A stretch of DNA of 64,000 nucleotides, taken from contig OX940860.1 of assembly GCA_954871525.1 (NCBI GenBank), positions 25,452,001 through 25,516,000 on the forward strand. The letters are read 5' to 3'. Below the pieces are notes generated by a model. That model was not told where the DNA came from and made no database searches. It saw only the letters and a program-made list of their open reading frames with translations. Of this stretch, positions 1 through 12,289 are shown in pieces; positions within the stretch are counted from its first letter, which is position 1; each line of letters begins with the position of its first letter. This DNA is from Parietaria judaica (lineage: Eukaryota; Streptophyta; Magnoliopsida; Rosales; Urticaceae). The translations under genes and the position numbers were made by a program.

Positions 1-697
1 TTTATTTTATCCTATTCGTCATGCTTTTAATTGCTTGATCACCAATTAAATTGATTTGGTAAACCCTAGGAACTTTGGAAAAAGGGAATTTGTGTTTAAC
101 CGTAGATAGGATAACACATGATCTATGATGGAAATCTTGAGTTTATGTAGGATAGGAATATATACCTATGTAACATGTGTAACCCGTTAAGAACACATGC
201 TTAATGAATCGTTCGTAATTTAATTCACATAGGAATATAGTGAATTAGTTAGGAAAGATAACTCGAATTGAATATCGGAAGAGTTCTTTTTTATGCATTA
301 GGGGTCTTGGTTAACAACTTGTAGTAATTTGATGATAGAAGGAATGATATGAAGTGAAGTGTTGAGGAATGATTGCGATCCTATATTTCTCTATTTGTCC
401 AAAGCTTTCAATTTTTAGTTTTTATTTTTCGTTAGTTATTTAATTGATCATATTTAAAATTTATTTGTTTAGATTAAGGTGACATAAAACTAGTAATTAG
501 CAAAATTAATAGTAACAATTCTCCGTGGGATCGACTTTTCTTATCATTATATTACTTGTTTTCGATACGTATACTTGCGTAGAAAATTCACAATAATATG
601 TCTAAGGGCTAAATAAAAAACCCTAAAAACTAAAGGAAAAAAAATCGATAAAAATAACCCTGAAGATGGAAAATATTACTATATGTAACATAAGTAC
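1..697. other. Left-edge AT-rich sequence, probably retroelement-derived
   Basis: No open coding exon is visible. Around 520-600 there is a block beginning ctccgtgggatcgac, followed by an acttg/cgatacgta/cttgcg pattern. I associate such blocks with the non-coding parts of plant Ty3/gypsy elements. It ends about 100 bp beyond the last recognisable beta-galactosidase exon, so an element or fragment may lie in that gene's next intron. No LTR ends or target duplication are visible inside the window, so the assignment is tentative. Confidence 0.3.
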
Positions 698-3600
698 CTT
701 TGCCGTATTGAAAATGACATTCTTGCAATCTTGAAGAATACTGATTGACCTGGGTAGCAAGTCATACGACTGGTTTCGAAACTGAATTGTGGCATTTGTG
801 TTGTTGTTTCTATTTATGAGAAACGCAACGCAACCTCCTTCTTCTTCACTAAATATATATGCCTGATCAACAAAATATAAAATATATTTAAAAAAAGTTG
901 AAATTTTAACACATAAATACTTTAATTATTGATTAGTTAATATGATTACAAATATGATATTTCACCATGCACACTCTTTGCAGTATGGTTCCTGCAAAAC
1001 CGTTGTGCAAAGTGAAAACACGGATGTTTGCCGCGCGAAATTTGCTTTTTATGATGTTCACACAACGGTTTAGCATATTACCTTGAATAAATTTATTAGT
1101 ACTTCTTCGTTTTGGCCAAAAGCCACGTTTGTTAATTGGATTTCCCAATAGCTAAGTCTTTGTACCACGGCTCCAAAACCGTTGCGTGCAACGTGGAAAT
1201 ACGCGTACACAACGATTCTCGTGTAAAGTGAAAACACAGAGGAAATGCAATGCAAAGTGTAAACACTAGTTCGCAACGGCAAGCTTTTTTTTTCAATGTT
1301 TTTTGCACAATGGTCTAGCAAAAAATATGGGATTAATTGATTAGTACTTCCTGGTTTTGGCCCAAGGAAACGTTTGTTGGCTTTCCCATTAGCAAAGTCT
1401 TTGAGCAATTCTTAATTGCAGCATGTAACTCCTTAAGGTGACCCCACTTTGGTTGTCGCAACAGACCTGATATTTATCATTGAAGAAAAAATATTAGACA
1501 TCGATTTAGAATTGATAATAATGCCCTATGTTAGGTACTTTTGCCTCCTAAAATTTTAATTTTTGACAACAATGCCCCGTGTTATTTTTTATTTTTTCAG
1601 AAAACAATGCATTATAGCCTATTCATTACTCAAATCGCTATTAATTATCTATATTTTTGTCAACTAGCCGAACGAGATCAATATATTAGATAACGAAATT
1701 ATAAAACAAACCATGGCATTGTGTCGCTCCTCACACCGTAATCTCTTGTACTAATTTTGTCCAAGATCTATTTTTTGTTGATAGTGTTTCATAAATAAAA
1801 TTATACATCAAGCCAAAATATTTTGTACTAATCGTATAGTTTTTTAACTAAATTTTAATAAATAAATCTGATTCTATTTTACAGTATTTGATGACTGACA
1901 GTTATTAATATACATTTATGATAACAAAACTAATTAATTATAATTATCTAATAGTGTTAAAATAATTTTGAAACTAAGAAAAACGGAATAATTGGAACTA
2001 CTTTCCAGAAGGTAGCCAAATTGAAACAGATTTCCGGTTCGTTCACATTCACGCAATTACGCGCTTTTGATCTATAAATGTATATGGTGATATATAATTA
2101 AGATGACATACCATACTCATTAAGAGGAGCTTGATCATAGTAACTTGTAATGACATATGCCGAGCTTGTTCTTCCAAAGTTAGTTCCGCCATGGTACTTT
2201 GTGAGTAGAGAACACAAATCAAAAGTATTTTATTACATATAAACTAATAATTACTAGAAACTAGGAGTACGTAACATGATTTTGTGAGAAATCATGAATC
2301 TTTTTAAATAAGGAGACCGATCCCAAATATGAAATCCAAGTATCCGGAAATCTAGGTTTTGGTTTTCAAAATCTGGATAAGGATACAGGTGCCCATATTC
2401 AAAATTTTCGGTTTTAAATCTGTATTTCTCTCCTACTAAATACAGATAATTTATAAGTATATAAAATAATACCATGTAATAATTGACGTAGCTTCCATTT
2501 CTTGCAATGAAGAGCACCGTGTGAAATGCTATATCTTGAGCTGACCTTATGTAAGGGTTTCCACCATAAACTTGATAGCTGTGGAAAAATCATCAAAGAT
2601 ACATAATATTTAGATTATTATATATAAAATCTTTACACTTTGATATCTTAACTCTGTTTTGTAACATCTTTCCACTTTATTTTAGCGAAAAAATAAGTCA
2701 AAAAAAAATATTCGCAAGGCTTTATTAAGAGCAAACAGTGGTTGGCATATGCATGTAGTTGACTCGATGCCTATTTAAAGGGATATTTGCAGCAAAAGTA
2801 GCAAAAAATAGTTTGTTTTTTTTTTTTGGCTGTCAAAAGTGAAAACTCTAAGTATCAAAAATATATATTTTGGAGTAGGACTTACACTTCTAAAAACATT
2901 AAAAATACACGCCGCAAAAAAAGTTGAATAATGCCATCACTTATCTGGTTTATAGGTAATTTTTTTCGTAAATATCCTTGTGTTAATATCTAGATAATAA
3001 ATAAAATAATGTAGTTAATGGCTGTAATTGATATGGGTAGTTTGTATAAAAAAAAATGATAGATTATTGGGTAAAATATAGTATGTAAAATAAATTGAAG
3101 GATGTACAAAGAAGTCCAGTTCTCAGTCCAAAGAGAAGGCTTATTGGGTGAGTTTGGGCCTGTGAATGTTTCTCCACATCTCATTCCATTGCATGTATTT
3201 ATCTGCGCACAAGACAAGAGCAACTATTAAATTGATGAGACCATATGTTTTATCACATTTTTTTCCTATATGGTTTGTGTCTTTATGAGTATGTGATATT
3301 TCATTAGTGCTAATAATATTGACTTAAGATATACTATTTCCAATTAGCTTAAAATAAAGTAATTGCACGAATGAAGGGAAACATTTACTTATGCTTACAA
3401 CACGGCTTATTTGAGGATATATTATCAATATAGTAAATTACTGTACTAATATGAAATATGAATCACTCAACATGTCCAATTCTAAAAGAAATAACTGTAG
3501 AAATGAAAATCTCGCAATTTTTTAGAAAAATAATAAAATCTTGTAGCGCACAAATTAACTCTTTTTTTTTTTAATTATTCAAGTGTTATACGCTACTTTT

Positions 3601-6319
3601 GAAAGCATTTTCTTTCCGATACAAGCGGCATTCCACATTTGCGAAAATGGATAGATTGGTAGCAATATACGTATATTACACAACGGGCTAATAACCAACC
3701 AGTCAACGATTCATATTAGTACAAATTGTATTGAATACACTATGACCTATGTAGGCTAAAACATTGGTTGTGCAATATATGGTTGCACGGCGATTTCGAG
3801 TTAAACATTGTGCAAGCCAAAAAAAATCCCGTTCGATGCGGTGAGTTTCCCCGCGCTGCATCGAACGGAATTTTTTTAAACAAGAGGGCCAAGTGCGTCA
3901 CAGAAAAAAGTAGAGGGGTTAAAGTAGAAATAGCTGACCACTGGATCAGGGGCATCAGTCTGCTTGCACATAACCCAGGGCACTCCAGTTCGAAGGTTGA
4001 CAGCCATTTGCGCAGCCCAATGCACGTACGACGCTCCTTTTGCATGGAACGCCCCTTCTATGTTTCCATATTCATTCTCAATCTGATTTATTTAATTAGT
4101 GCTTAATTAATTAGGATAATATTTAATGACAAACTATTATAATGTATAGTTTCATTGTCTATACTATAACTATACCTGTGACAGTATGATTGGACCTCCT
4201 TGTGAAGCGTACAACCCTTCTGATTTCATCATGTCTACTATTTTTGTCGTGAAATTTTGCATGTAAAACTGTCAATAAATTCTTACATGCTATTAGTTAA
4301 TAAAGGTGATATGTATACACACGTAATATTTAAGATACTTAATTTGAATTTACCTTTGATCATATTACTTAGATTATTTAGTTATACCATTTAAATTGTT
4401 TAATTTCGTTTAACTTGGTGAATTATGTTTTAAGGCTTTACTTTAGTTGGAATTAGTCCAACTCATCAAATTGTAATATTTATTTTATTAAAATAACTTA
4501 AACTAATGAAACAGTTAGCCAGTAATCATTTTCATAGCGTAACCTCTTTGAAAAAGTGAAGAAGAAAAAAAGACTCGTGAAGATTTGACAAAGCTCTTAT
4601 ATTTTCGAGATCTATTTTGGTTCGTAAAAGAAATTACAAAATCAAATCAATAAATAAAGAAAAATGCATACCTTAAATTGTTGATTATCATTGCGGTAAC
4701 TTATTTTTGGTACGTCGTGCAACCAAAAGGGAAGTCCTCTATCATTTTGCAACAATAATTACCCATCAGAACAAGAGTAATCGATAGAAATACTAATCAA
4801 TGATTATGGTAGTCACCGATCACCATGACCGGCATAAATAAATAAATATACATTCTAATTCCAACAAAAAAAAAAAAACAGTTTCCACTTCATAGCTATA
4901 TGCAAGTCCAAATTATTTAGTCGTCTATAAATTAAATTTTAAAAAATAGAACTGAAATATCCAATTGTGGTTTTTTTTTTTTTCAATTTATCTGAAATCC
5001 AAAAGATGAAAACTGGATTAAAAATAACTCATATAGTATATGAATAAATACAATAATGTAATGCATACCCATAATTCCATTCACCTTCAATGAAGGGTCC
5101 AATTCGAAGGCAGACATAAAGTCCTTGCGATTGGACTTCTTTTATGAATTTCACCAAGTCATGTCTTCCACTAAAATCGTACTGTTAATATAAACAAAAT
5201 TAGCAAAAATATTAATCAATAGACTTAAATTTAATTTAATTTATGTATTGTCACTAACTTGTCCCTGTTTGGGCTCGTGAAGGTTCCAAAACACGTAAGT
5301 TTGAATCACATCAAGTCCTCCTTCCTTCGCTTTTTCTATCAAAGATGGCCACATCTGCCGTATAATTTCATGAATAAAACTAGTGTCTCATGTCAACACT
5401 TCTATATCAAACAAATTATTTGTCAATTTCAGAAAAATAAAATCTGTTTTTTTTTTTTATCTTCATGACGTATCATACATGTCATGCCAATTGGTCCAAT
5501 AAATCTTTGATTTACAATGACAAATTTACCATTAAAGAATAGTTGCATTGCAAATAACTCAAAATTTGACCAAATGTCAAATTGTGTAGGTAAAATTGCT
5601 GCATCTAGAAGAAGAAGAAAAAAAAATAAGAAAATTGGCTATGAAAAATCTTAACCGAGTACCAGGCTTTTTTTAATATAATTTCAAAAAATTCTTATTA
5701 GACCATGAAACTTTTTAACTAAAACAAAAAAGAAGCGGCGGGCCTGCCAGCAGACTATAGCTATGTACAGCTGCCCGCGCTCGCACACCATTTTTGGGTG
5801 CGGGATATGGCCATGTGTGAGGCAGAAGGCACCGGCCATCCATGCCCGCTCATTGGAGTAACAATATTTGCAACAAAAGTACCACAAAGTACTTTTGTAG
5901 ATGGCACATTTCAAATTTTATTTCATTAAAACCAAAACAAAAAAGTCACGTTTTAAGTTTGAATGATCACTTTTATCAAAACAAAAGTTTGAAAAATCCA
6001 AAAAATAGTCATATCGGAAGTTTTAAATTTCTTATGGCATAAGTAATTTCGAATTTGAAATATGTCGCGAGCAAAGAAATACTTTGTGAGGTACATTTAC
6101 CGCATTATCCCCATAATATATGTATAGAGAGAGAGAGACCTGGGGAGTGCTGCGAGGGTAATGGATGGAGCCAGAGAAGAGGAGGCGTCTCTGGGCATCG
6201 ATGATGAGAGATCTTCCATCGTATCTCACATTCTCTCTTGCATTTACAACAACACTCATCATCCACATTATCACCCACCACCATTTACTGCCCATTACTT
6301 TATAATGCTCTCTTTTCAT
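698..6319 (-). CDS. BGAL: Beta-galactosidase (GH35), N-terminal half, partial at window edge
   Basis: Predicted secreted or cell-wall beta-galactosidase removing terminal galactose from wall polysaccharides. Exons in coding order: 6319-6140, 5354-5259, 5181-5069, 4738-4672, 4268-4176, 4082-3939, 3202-3108, 2578-2473, 2196-2112, 1466-~1349, 862-698. These keep one reading frame for about 421 codons with GT-AG borders. The start at 6319 is followed by a hydrophobic Trp/Met-rich signal-like stretch and then [20 protein letters not shown]. The acid/base Glu lies in IENEYG (about residue 187) and the nucleophile Glu in LWTENWT (about 258). [10 protein letters not shown] is also present. Plant BGALs usually run 700-850 residues, so the beta-sandwich half is missing beyond the left edge, where retroelement-like sequence sits. 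It most resembles the BGAL6/BGAL16 type, judged from memory. Confidence is high for family and moderate for exact exon ends. Confidence 0.9.
970..1410 (-). repeat. Partial tandem duplication of a BGAL exon and its flanking intron
   Basis: The segment about 1255-1410, which holds the 3' part of the tenth BGAL exon and adjoining intron, is matched in the same order by about 1010-1165 at visibly reduced identity. Both carry a ttagtactt splice border, a tttggcc run and an acgtttgtt run. A further shared motif (caaaaccgttg followed by aaagtgaaaacac) occurs near 990 and near 1165-1240. The inner copy would encode a degenerate exon that breaks the frame, and it lies wholly between two good exons, so it is probably a decayed pseudo-exon spliced over. 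Confidence 0.6.
2780..2979. mobile_element. Possible MITE in BGAL intron
   Basis: The stretch begins ggatatttgcagcaaaag and ends tttttttcgtaaatatcc, which are imperfect inverted repeats of each other. The interior is AT-rich with a smaller inverted pair (acttacactt and aagtgaaaac types). It lies inside an intron of the beta-galactosidase gene. I could not fix a target duplication, so the class is unknown. The ends resemble the foldback near 42.2 kb. Confidence 0.35.
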
Positions 6320-6930
6320 CTATATAATTTCTGTAGTGGTATATATATATAATACTAGTTTTCACTCCAATATTATATGTGTGCGAGTCTGCGAGAGTTA
6401 AAGGTTGTTGGTAAGCAGGTAAATGCTTGCCTTGCCTGTGATGGCAAGGCAAGGCAACACGCGAGGCGTGGGATTAAAGATCACATTATAACTCCCTTTC
6501 CTCTCTCTCTCTCTTATTTTTCTTTTTTAATTATAAACCCCACTCTACTAATGTTTTTAAAGAACATTTGACAATGACATTGGTAGTTTTTTCACTACAA
6601 AAATTACAAACTTGGATTTCGCCCACGCTTGATTACAACTTGAATACTGTTTTCACTATTTTTCCACATTCAAAAACGAAAAAATAGATATTATAATAGA
6701 TGAAGAGAAACATTCATAAGTAGTAGTAGATTTCACTAATATTGCAACCAAACCTTACGTCTCAAGCATAATACAAATGGCATGTGATATATTATCTTCA
6801 GATTTACATATTTTTGTTCATATATTAGGGACCAATAACCATCTCCCATCCCGCTCCTTACATTGTCCTGAGGTAATGAAGTGCACTTTGAGTGAACACC
6901 TGAATCCGAACCACCATCAGCTTTTCCTCT
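6320..6930. other. Spacer between BGAL promoter and LRR gene 3' end
   Basis: This gap holds the upstream region of the minus-strand beta-galactosidase and the 3' untranslated region of the minus-strand LRR gene. A short TA run (about 6342-6352), a CT-rich run (about 6500-6515) and a local ggcaaggcaaggcaac repeat near 6430-6460 are visible. I see no coding exon, RNA gene or clear element. Confidence 0.5.
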
Positions 6931-9900
6931 TTACGAGCAGTTCGTGTCGTAACTTGCGAGCCCCAATAACTCCGGGCCTTCCAGCCGAGGGTTGTTCTCA
7001 AAGCTATATTCGAAGCCCAAGAAAAATTGTTACTCTTCAAAACAAAAAAAAATAACACGGAAAAGGGCACAGGAATTCTTGGTTAATTTCCCGTTTTCAA
7101 CAAAGCACAGAAGACAAGATTTTATCAAAGGGAACTTCAGATAAGGTCCTCGGGTTAATGAAATCACAAAAAGTGTTAATCGGAACGATTAAGAGCATAA
7201 TCAAGAATCTATAAGTTCAATGAAATTTTCCTCTTCTTTAATCTCTTCTAAACAAAAGCTAATGAGTATCACTTAATTAATTCGAAGAAGAAAAAAATAT
7301 TGTACCATATTTAATTTACAGTGAAATTATTATGGATCTCAATTCGACAGATTGTAAATAAATTCGGAATACCAGAAATTTGACTTACTTGCTCAAGGGA
7401 ATGTGCTCAAACGGTCCACTTGTAGGAATAGTTCCACATAAATCATTGTTCGAGACGTCACTGGAAACGAAGCAATCAAAGGCAGGTTAGCGACTAAGCG
7501 TAATTATGAATTATTATTCTGAACAAAGTCGATGACAGGGAGAGAAGTCAAACAGCCACTTACACGACTTTGAGGCTCGTAACACCAATGAGTTCCCTGG
7601 GCACTGGCCCAGTTAAACGGTTGTCATTGAGCCGTCTGCGATTTTAAATAGTAATCAGAATAAAACAAAAACAGAAACAAAAAACAAAGTTCAGATCCAC
7701 GTAAAATAAAGTTAGCATTAGGTCATACGATGATTACAGAACAACAACCAATAAAGTCCAGCATAAGTAACACATACACACCATGGTATGACCGTACCAA
7801 TTATTTTCGCTCGAGTATATAAATAAAATACCCATTTAAACGGAAATCAATTCATGTTGGCTCAAAATCTATTTACTCAAATAGGATTCTGAATTAGACC
7901 TGAGCCAATAATCAAACACGAACCAACGGGAATTCAGCAAGAGATGAATTTCCAATTATTTAATTAAGTGGATAGACCCAATCACAAATGTAGCGGCCGT
8001 TCCTTCAAGAACACGGCCTGAGCTCTCCCTAAAGATGTAAGAGACTATGTCAAAACTCACGATGTCGTCGGCCCTTAAAATTGGCCTCTAAAATTGGGAT
8101 TAGGAGAGCATAATCCCTAATCATTACAAACTACCGAAAATGCCCTTAATAATATAAAGCATATAAAGGAAATAATTTAATTCAGAATAAAATTAAACCC
8201 AACAGATTCTTTGACTCGTGTTAATATCACAAACAGCACACTGAAAATTAAGTATGTAACAACCAAAAATCGGTTGATTTAATTTAATTAAAACTCACAG
8301 AAATACAAGAGACTTCAGCTTCCCCAACGAGGAAGGGATGACCCCGGAGACGTTGTTATTGTACAAATCCAGGCTGATGAGGCTCTTCAGATTACCAAGC
8401 TCAGTTGGAATGGTTCCTTGAATATTGTTTTTGTAGAGTTCCCTGCGGAATAAAGAGGAATCAAATAAATGATTATTTACGGTAAAAAAATTCCATTATG
8501 GATTATCATTTGCAATTCTGTAACTAAATAAGGATGAGATGATCAATATACAGATATTGCAGATGCTCAAGCTTTCCGAGTTCTGGTACCAAATGTCCCG
8601 ACAAGTTAGAATTACCAAGGTCCCTGCTCATATAATATAAATGAAAGCAGTCAGTCACCCGTGACAATGGAAACATACATAACCAAACTGATAAACTAAG
8701 ATGTTGCGGGCTATGAATTAGTGAAGCTTAGAAGTTAGATATGGGCCAAGTGTTTGAAACCATACTCATAAGAAAGAATCAAATTATATCGCTAATCTAA
8801 TTCTTACAAACAAACAAAAAAATCTATTAGTACCACAGATGGAAGAACGAACAACAACAAAATTGTCGTGCAAAAACATTAGCAAAACTGGAAAAGTATA
8901 ATATAAAAGTGATCATCTTATTTAATCTGGTATCCCTTCTCCCTGATTATTATTAATGAACCTATATTTTTGTCACATAAAAGAATTTAACAAGCTTCTG
9001 CTAGCTTACGCAAGCCAAGTAGTTCCAAGAGACCCGAAAGAATATTATTCTAAGGTCCGAGAGACTTACAGCTTACCAGCACTTTACTTAGTACACAACT
9101 CCAATTTACGACTTTCTTAACATATATATATTATATTTATGACATGTTCACTATTATGGACGATGAGACAACAACAATAACGCAACCGATCGCGTAATTT
9201 AATGAATCCAAAACTTAACTAGCTAGCAGAAGCATCACTAATCCATCAAAAATATTTGAAAAACTACAGTGTGAAAATAGAAACATAAAACACTGAAAAA
9301 GAAACAAACATGAAAAGCTGGAACAGTTACATTTTACCCATCTCCAACTATTGAATCCATAAGGGGGAAAAAAGACTTTTCTTATTGCATCCCAAAACCC
9401 TGACAAGCTTCTTGTAAAATAGCCCCAAAAAGTACCCAAAGAACAGAATCATCAGATTCTCTAATCAGATTTTTGCAAAAGATTTAACCACCAAAGCAAG
9501 TATGGGTTGATCCGACTCGTCAAGTTTGAAGCTAATGATTCATTATTCTCATAATTGAGTTTAACTTTAACGAGAAAATTCCAATACTAGACAATAAACG
9601 CACAGTGAAACTGACGAATCAAGCCAACTGTGCTAATCACTAACGTAAATATCTTTCCCTACACCAAAAAGACAAAGTTTCGCGAGAAACTCGCTCAGAT
9701 CAGAACCAAACCACACCGACGATCAGCAAAAAGGGCACCAAGTGGTAGGGTTACACGAGATTCATACACTCGAGTGACGTGATTGTCATGGTTGCAAGTG
9801 ATGTGGAACCAGGTGCAAGGGTTCACGAGAGTCGGATCCCAGCTCTGGAGGACGTTGCCGGGATCGGAGAGGCTTCGCCGGAACGTGTAGAGCGCGTCGC

Positions 9901-9991
9901 CTTCGGAGTTCGCGCCGACCGCCGGAGCTAGGGTTAGCAGAGAGACGCAGAGCGCGAACACCACCACCGATTCGGTGGTCGCCGCCGCCAT
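6931..9991 (-). CDS. LRR1: Short secreted leucine-rich-repeat protein (LRR1/SERK-ectodomain-like)
   Basis: Complete gene. Exons in coding order: 9991-9768, 8623-8552, 8442-8299, 7635-7564, 7460-7389, 7003-6931. They total 657 nt, or 218 codons plus stop. Exons 2-5 are 72, 144, 72 and 72 nt, so each holds one or two 24-residue LRRs in the same phase, a hallmark of the family. An N-terminal signal peptide (about residues 1-27) precedes an LRRNT cap with PCTWFHITC. LRRs carry [10 protein letters not shown] and [10 protein letters not shown], and the protein ends near [13 protein letters not shown] with no membrane span or kinase. It therefore resembles a SERK ectodomain without the receptor part, like Arabidopsis At5g21090 (218 residues, from memory). 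Relatives in pepper and rice are reported to bind hypersensitive-induced reaction proteins in defence. That role here is inference. Confidence 0.95.
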
Positions 9992-10300
9992 TGTTGACTG
10001 TGACTGCGAGGTTGTGGAGCGGATGAGGACGGAGATTTCTTCTTCCCCTTGGTCGATCGGAGAATCCGAGGTGTTTTGGTTGGAGAGGAATTTTTTGGGG
10101 ATGAATGGAAAATGGACGAGAAAATGAAGTTAAAATAAATAAATAAATAAATAATATTGAAATAAAATACAGAAAAAGAAGAGTCAAAGGGTGAAGAATA
10201 TTGAGAGAGAGACAGAGAAGCAGTGGATATTATTAAAATTTAATTAATTAATTAAGAAATTAAAAGAGAAGAGAAGAGAAGAGAATCGGGTTTGGGAATA
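9992..10300 (-). promoter_or_regulatory. LRR gene leader and proximal promoter
   Basis: The sequence upstream of the LRR start codon carries an (aaat)n microsatellite at about 10133-10154 and GA-rich runs at about 10201-10215 and 10265-10285. These are typical of plant 5' leaders and core promoters. I cannot place the transcription start. Confidence 0.4.
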
Positions 10301-11413
10301 TCATGGGAAAGTGGAACATGGGGTTTGTGTTTCAACTTTAAGAAGGGTTTTTTAAGCTCAAATATTAACTTTTTAAATCAAACATAAATAACTATTAATA
10401 AACTCACTACACGATTCCACAAGAAGTTCTAGGGTTTGATCTCAACGAGTCGTAAAAAATTGCATATATGTATATGAAGTTACAGTCATTAGTGTCAATT
10501 ATTCTTACACTGCGAATACATCTTGTAATGCGAATACATATTACATTCTTGGCTAATAATAAAAAAAAACATAAATAAATATAATATATAATATTCGCTT
10601 GTTATAAAGGTCGGTTGTATCTTTTTATATATTTTTAACGGCCTCATTTCTCATAAAACTGGTATTCTAAAAAATTTAACTTAGCCTTATAATATTTGGC
10701 CAACTCTAATAAACATTTTTTTAAGTATTTATCTTTATTAAGATAGCACACTTTTAAGCTTTATAAACCACTCCATGTTCATGTTGGTACGTGAAAGTGA
10801 AACCATTGACCTCGTTATTATTGTGATAGTATAACTAATCCACTAAAGTGAAAACATATTTGAGCATGGATGTTATCTAAAAATGAACACACAAGAGACA
10901 TAAGGAAAACACCTAATCAAAATTATTGCTCAACTAACCAGCAAAATGAGAGATAACAATAATAATAATCGATTGAGATATGGACAAAATTCATGACAAC
11001 TATGAGTACAACAAAAATCCGGAAATATGAGTTTAAAACCGTCTAACGGGTACATGAAGAGTTGGTCTCAAAGGTAGAACTATGTTGGTACCGATTATTT
11101 TTTCTAGTTAGGATCCTAATATATATACATATATAGGAGTAGGCCACCCAGTATTATGAGCCAAGCCAGTATTTGATCAATTGATCCATATTTCACTTCC
11201 TAGTCAATAAAAAAATATATCACAGTACTCTCATAGTAAGTTTCTCATCTCTGTTGATTTGGGACCATAAGAATTCACTTTGGGAAATGACAACTGACAA
11301 GATAGATGATCTTATACTTTCGAATACAATTTAAAGGTTTCTCTTTTTTCATCATGTTTGTAATTATAACTTCTGAATATGGACTACAAGTATGACCGTG
11401 CTTGGATGTTATA
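10301..11413. other. AT-rich intergenic spacer, no gene seen
   Basis: No coding exon, RNA gene or element with recognisable ends was found. Some segments (for example the repeated gcgaatacat near 10515-10540, and similar text near 12170-12210) suggest old repeats. Confidence 0.4.
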
Positions 11414-11421
11414 CTTGAGAG

Positions 11422-11934
11422 CAAGGTTCAACTTGCCAAATTTGCCGATAAATCGCTTGTTGTTCGGATTTATCGTTTGCTTGCCGATTAATCGACGGAA
11501 AACTAATAAATACTGTAGATTATCGTTACCAACACTTATCGAGGATTATCGATGAATTATCAACACTTATCGAGGATTATCGATGAAAAATCACTACAAT
11601 ATTTTTAAGAATATATTTACTAAGTTTATAATGTTTATAAAACATTAAAATGCCAAAAATAAAATCATTCCATACTCAAACATAGGTAAATAAAATATAG
11701 TCTCACTCTCACATATGTAAATACTCGAATAAAATCATCGAAAAATACAAAATTTCTTGAAAAGTACCATATGTTTGCTCTATTTTGGAAATTCCCGGAA
11801 CCCGTATTCCAAGATGTTTGCCGATTTTTGACAAAAATCATGGAAAAGTACTGGCATATCCGTCTTGCCGATAACTACCGGCAAGACGGATAATCGAAGA
11901 TTATCGAAGATAAACGTGGAAAAGTCAAACCTTG
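11422..11934. mobile_element. hAT-like non-autonomous element, CAAGGTT termini
   Basis: A 513-bp element is bounded by the inverted repeats caaggttcaactt and aagtcaaaccttg. It is flanked by a perfect 8-bp direct repeat, cttgagag (11414-11421 and 11935-11942). Eight-base target duplications are typical of hAT transposons. The ends carry many subterminal copies of ttatcga/tcgataa-type and cggcaag/cttgccg-type motifs, as hAT transposase-binding regions often do. It has no coding capacity. Confidence 0.85.
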
Positions 11935-12289
11935 CTTGAGAGGACCCACTTATAAAAAAAATAAAAATAAAAAATAATTATGATGCGGAATATAATGTAA
12001 TAGAGTCCCAATTTTTAAAACACGCCAAACTCTCAAACAAAATTCTAAATCAAAGTATACTAATTATTGAATTTAAAAAACCAAATAACTATGGGTTCAA
12101 TCCCTTTAGACACATAAATTGCGTATATATGTAATTTTGGTCGATAATACTTGCAGTCAATAGTGCCAGTTATTATTACCGTGAAATATATCTTGTAATA
12201 AGAGTACATGTAATTTTGGCCAATAGTGTCACTCCATTAAAAAAAATGATGAAAATCAAATACTCACGTAGATATTCAATAACAGTATT

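Noticed and set aside
3768..4106. Plus-strand 112-codon open frame
   Set aside because: It is antisense to the beta-galactosidase exon holding the catalytic IENEYG motif.
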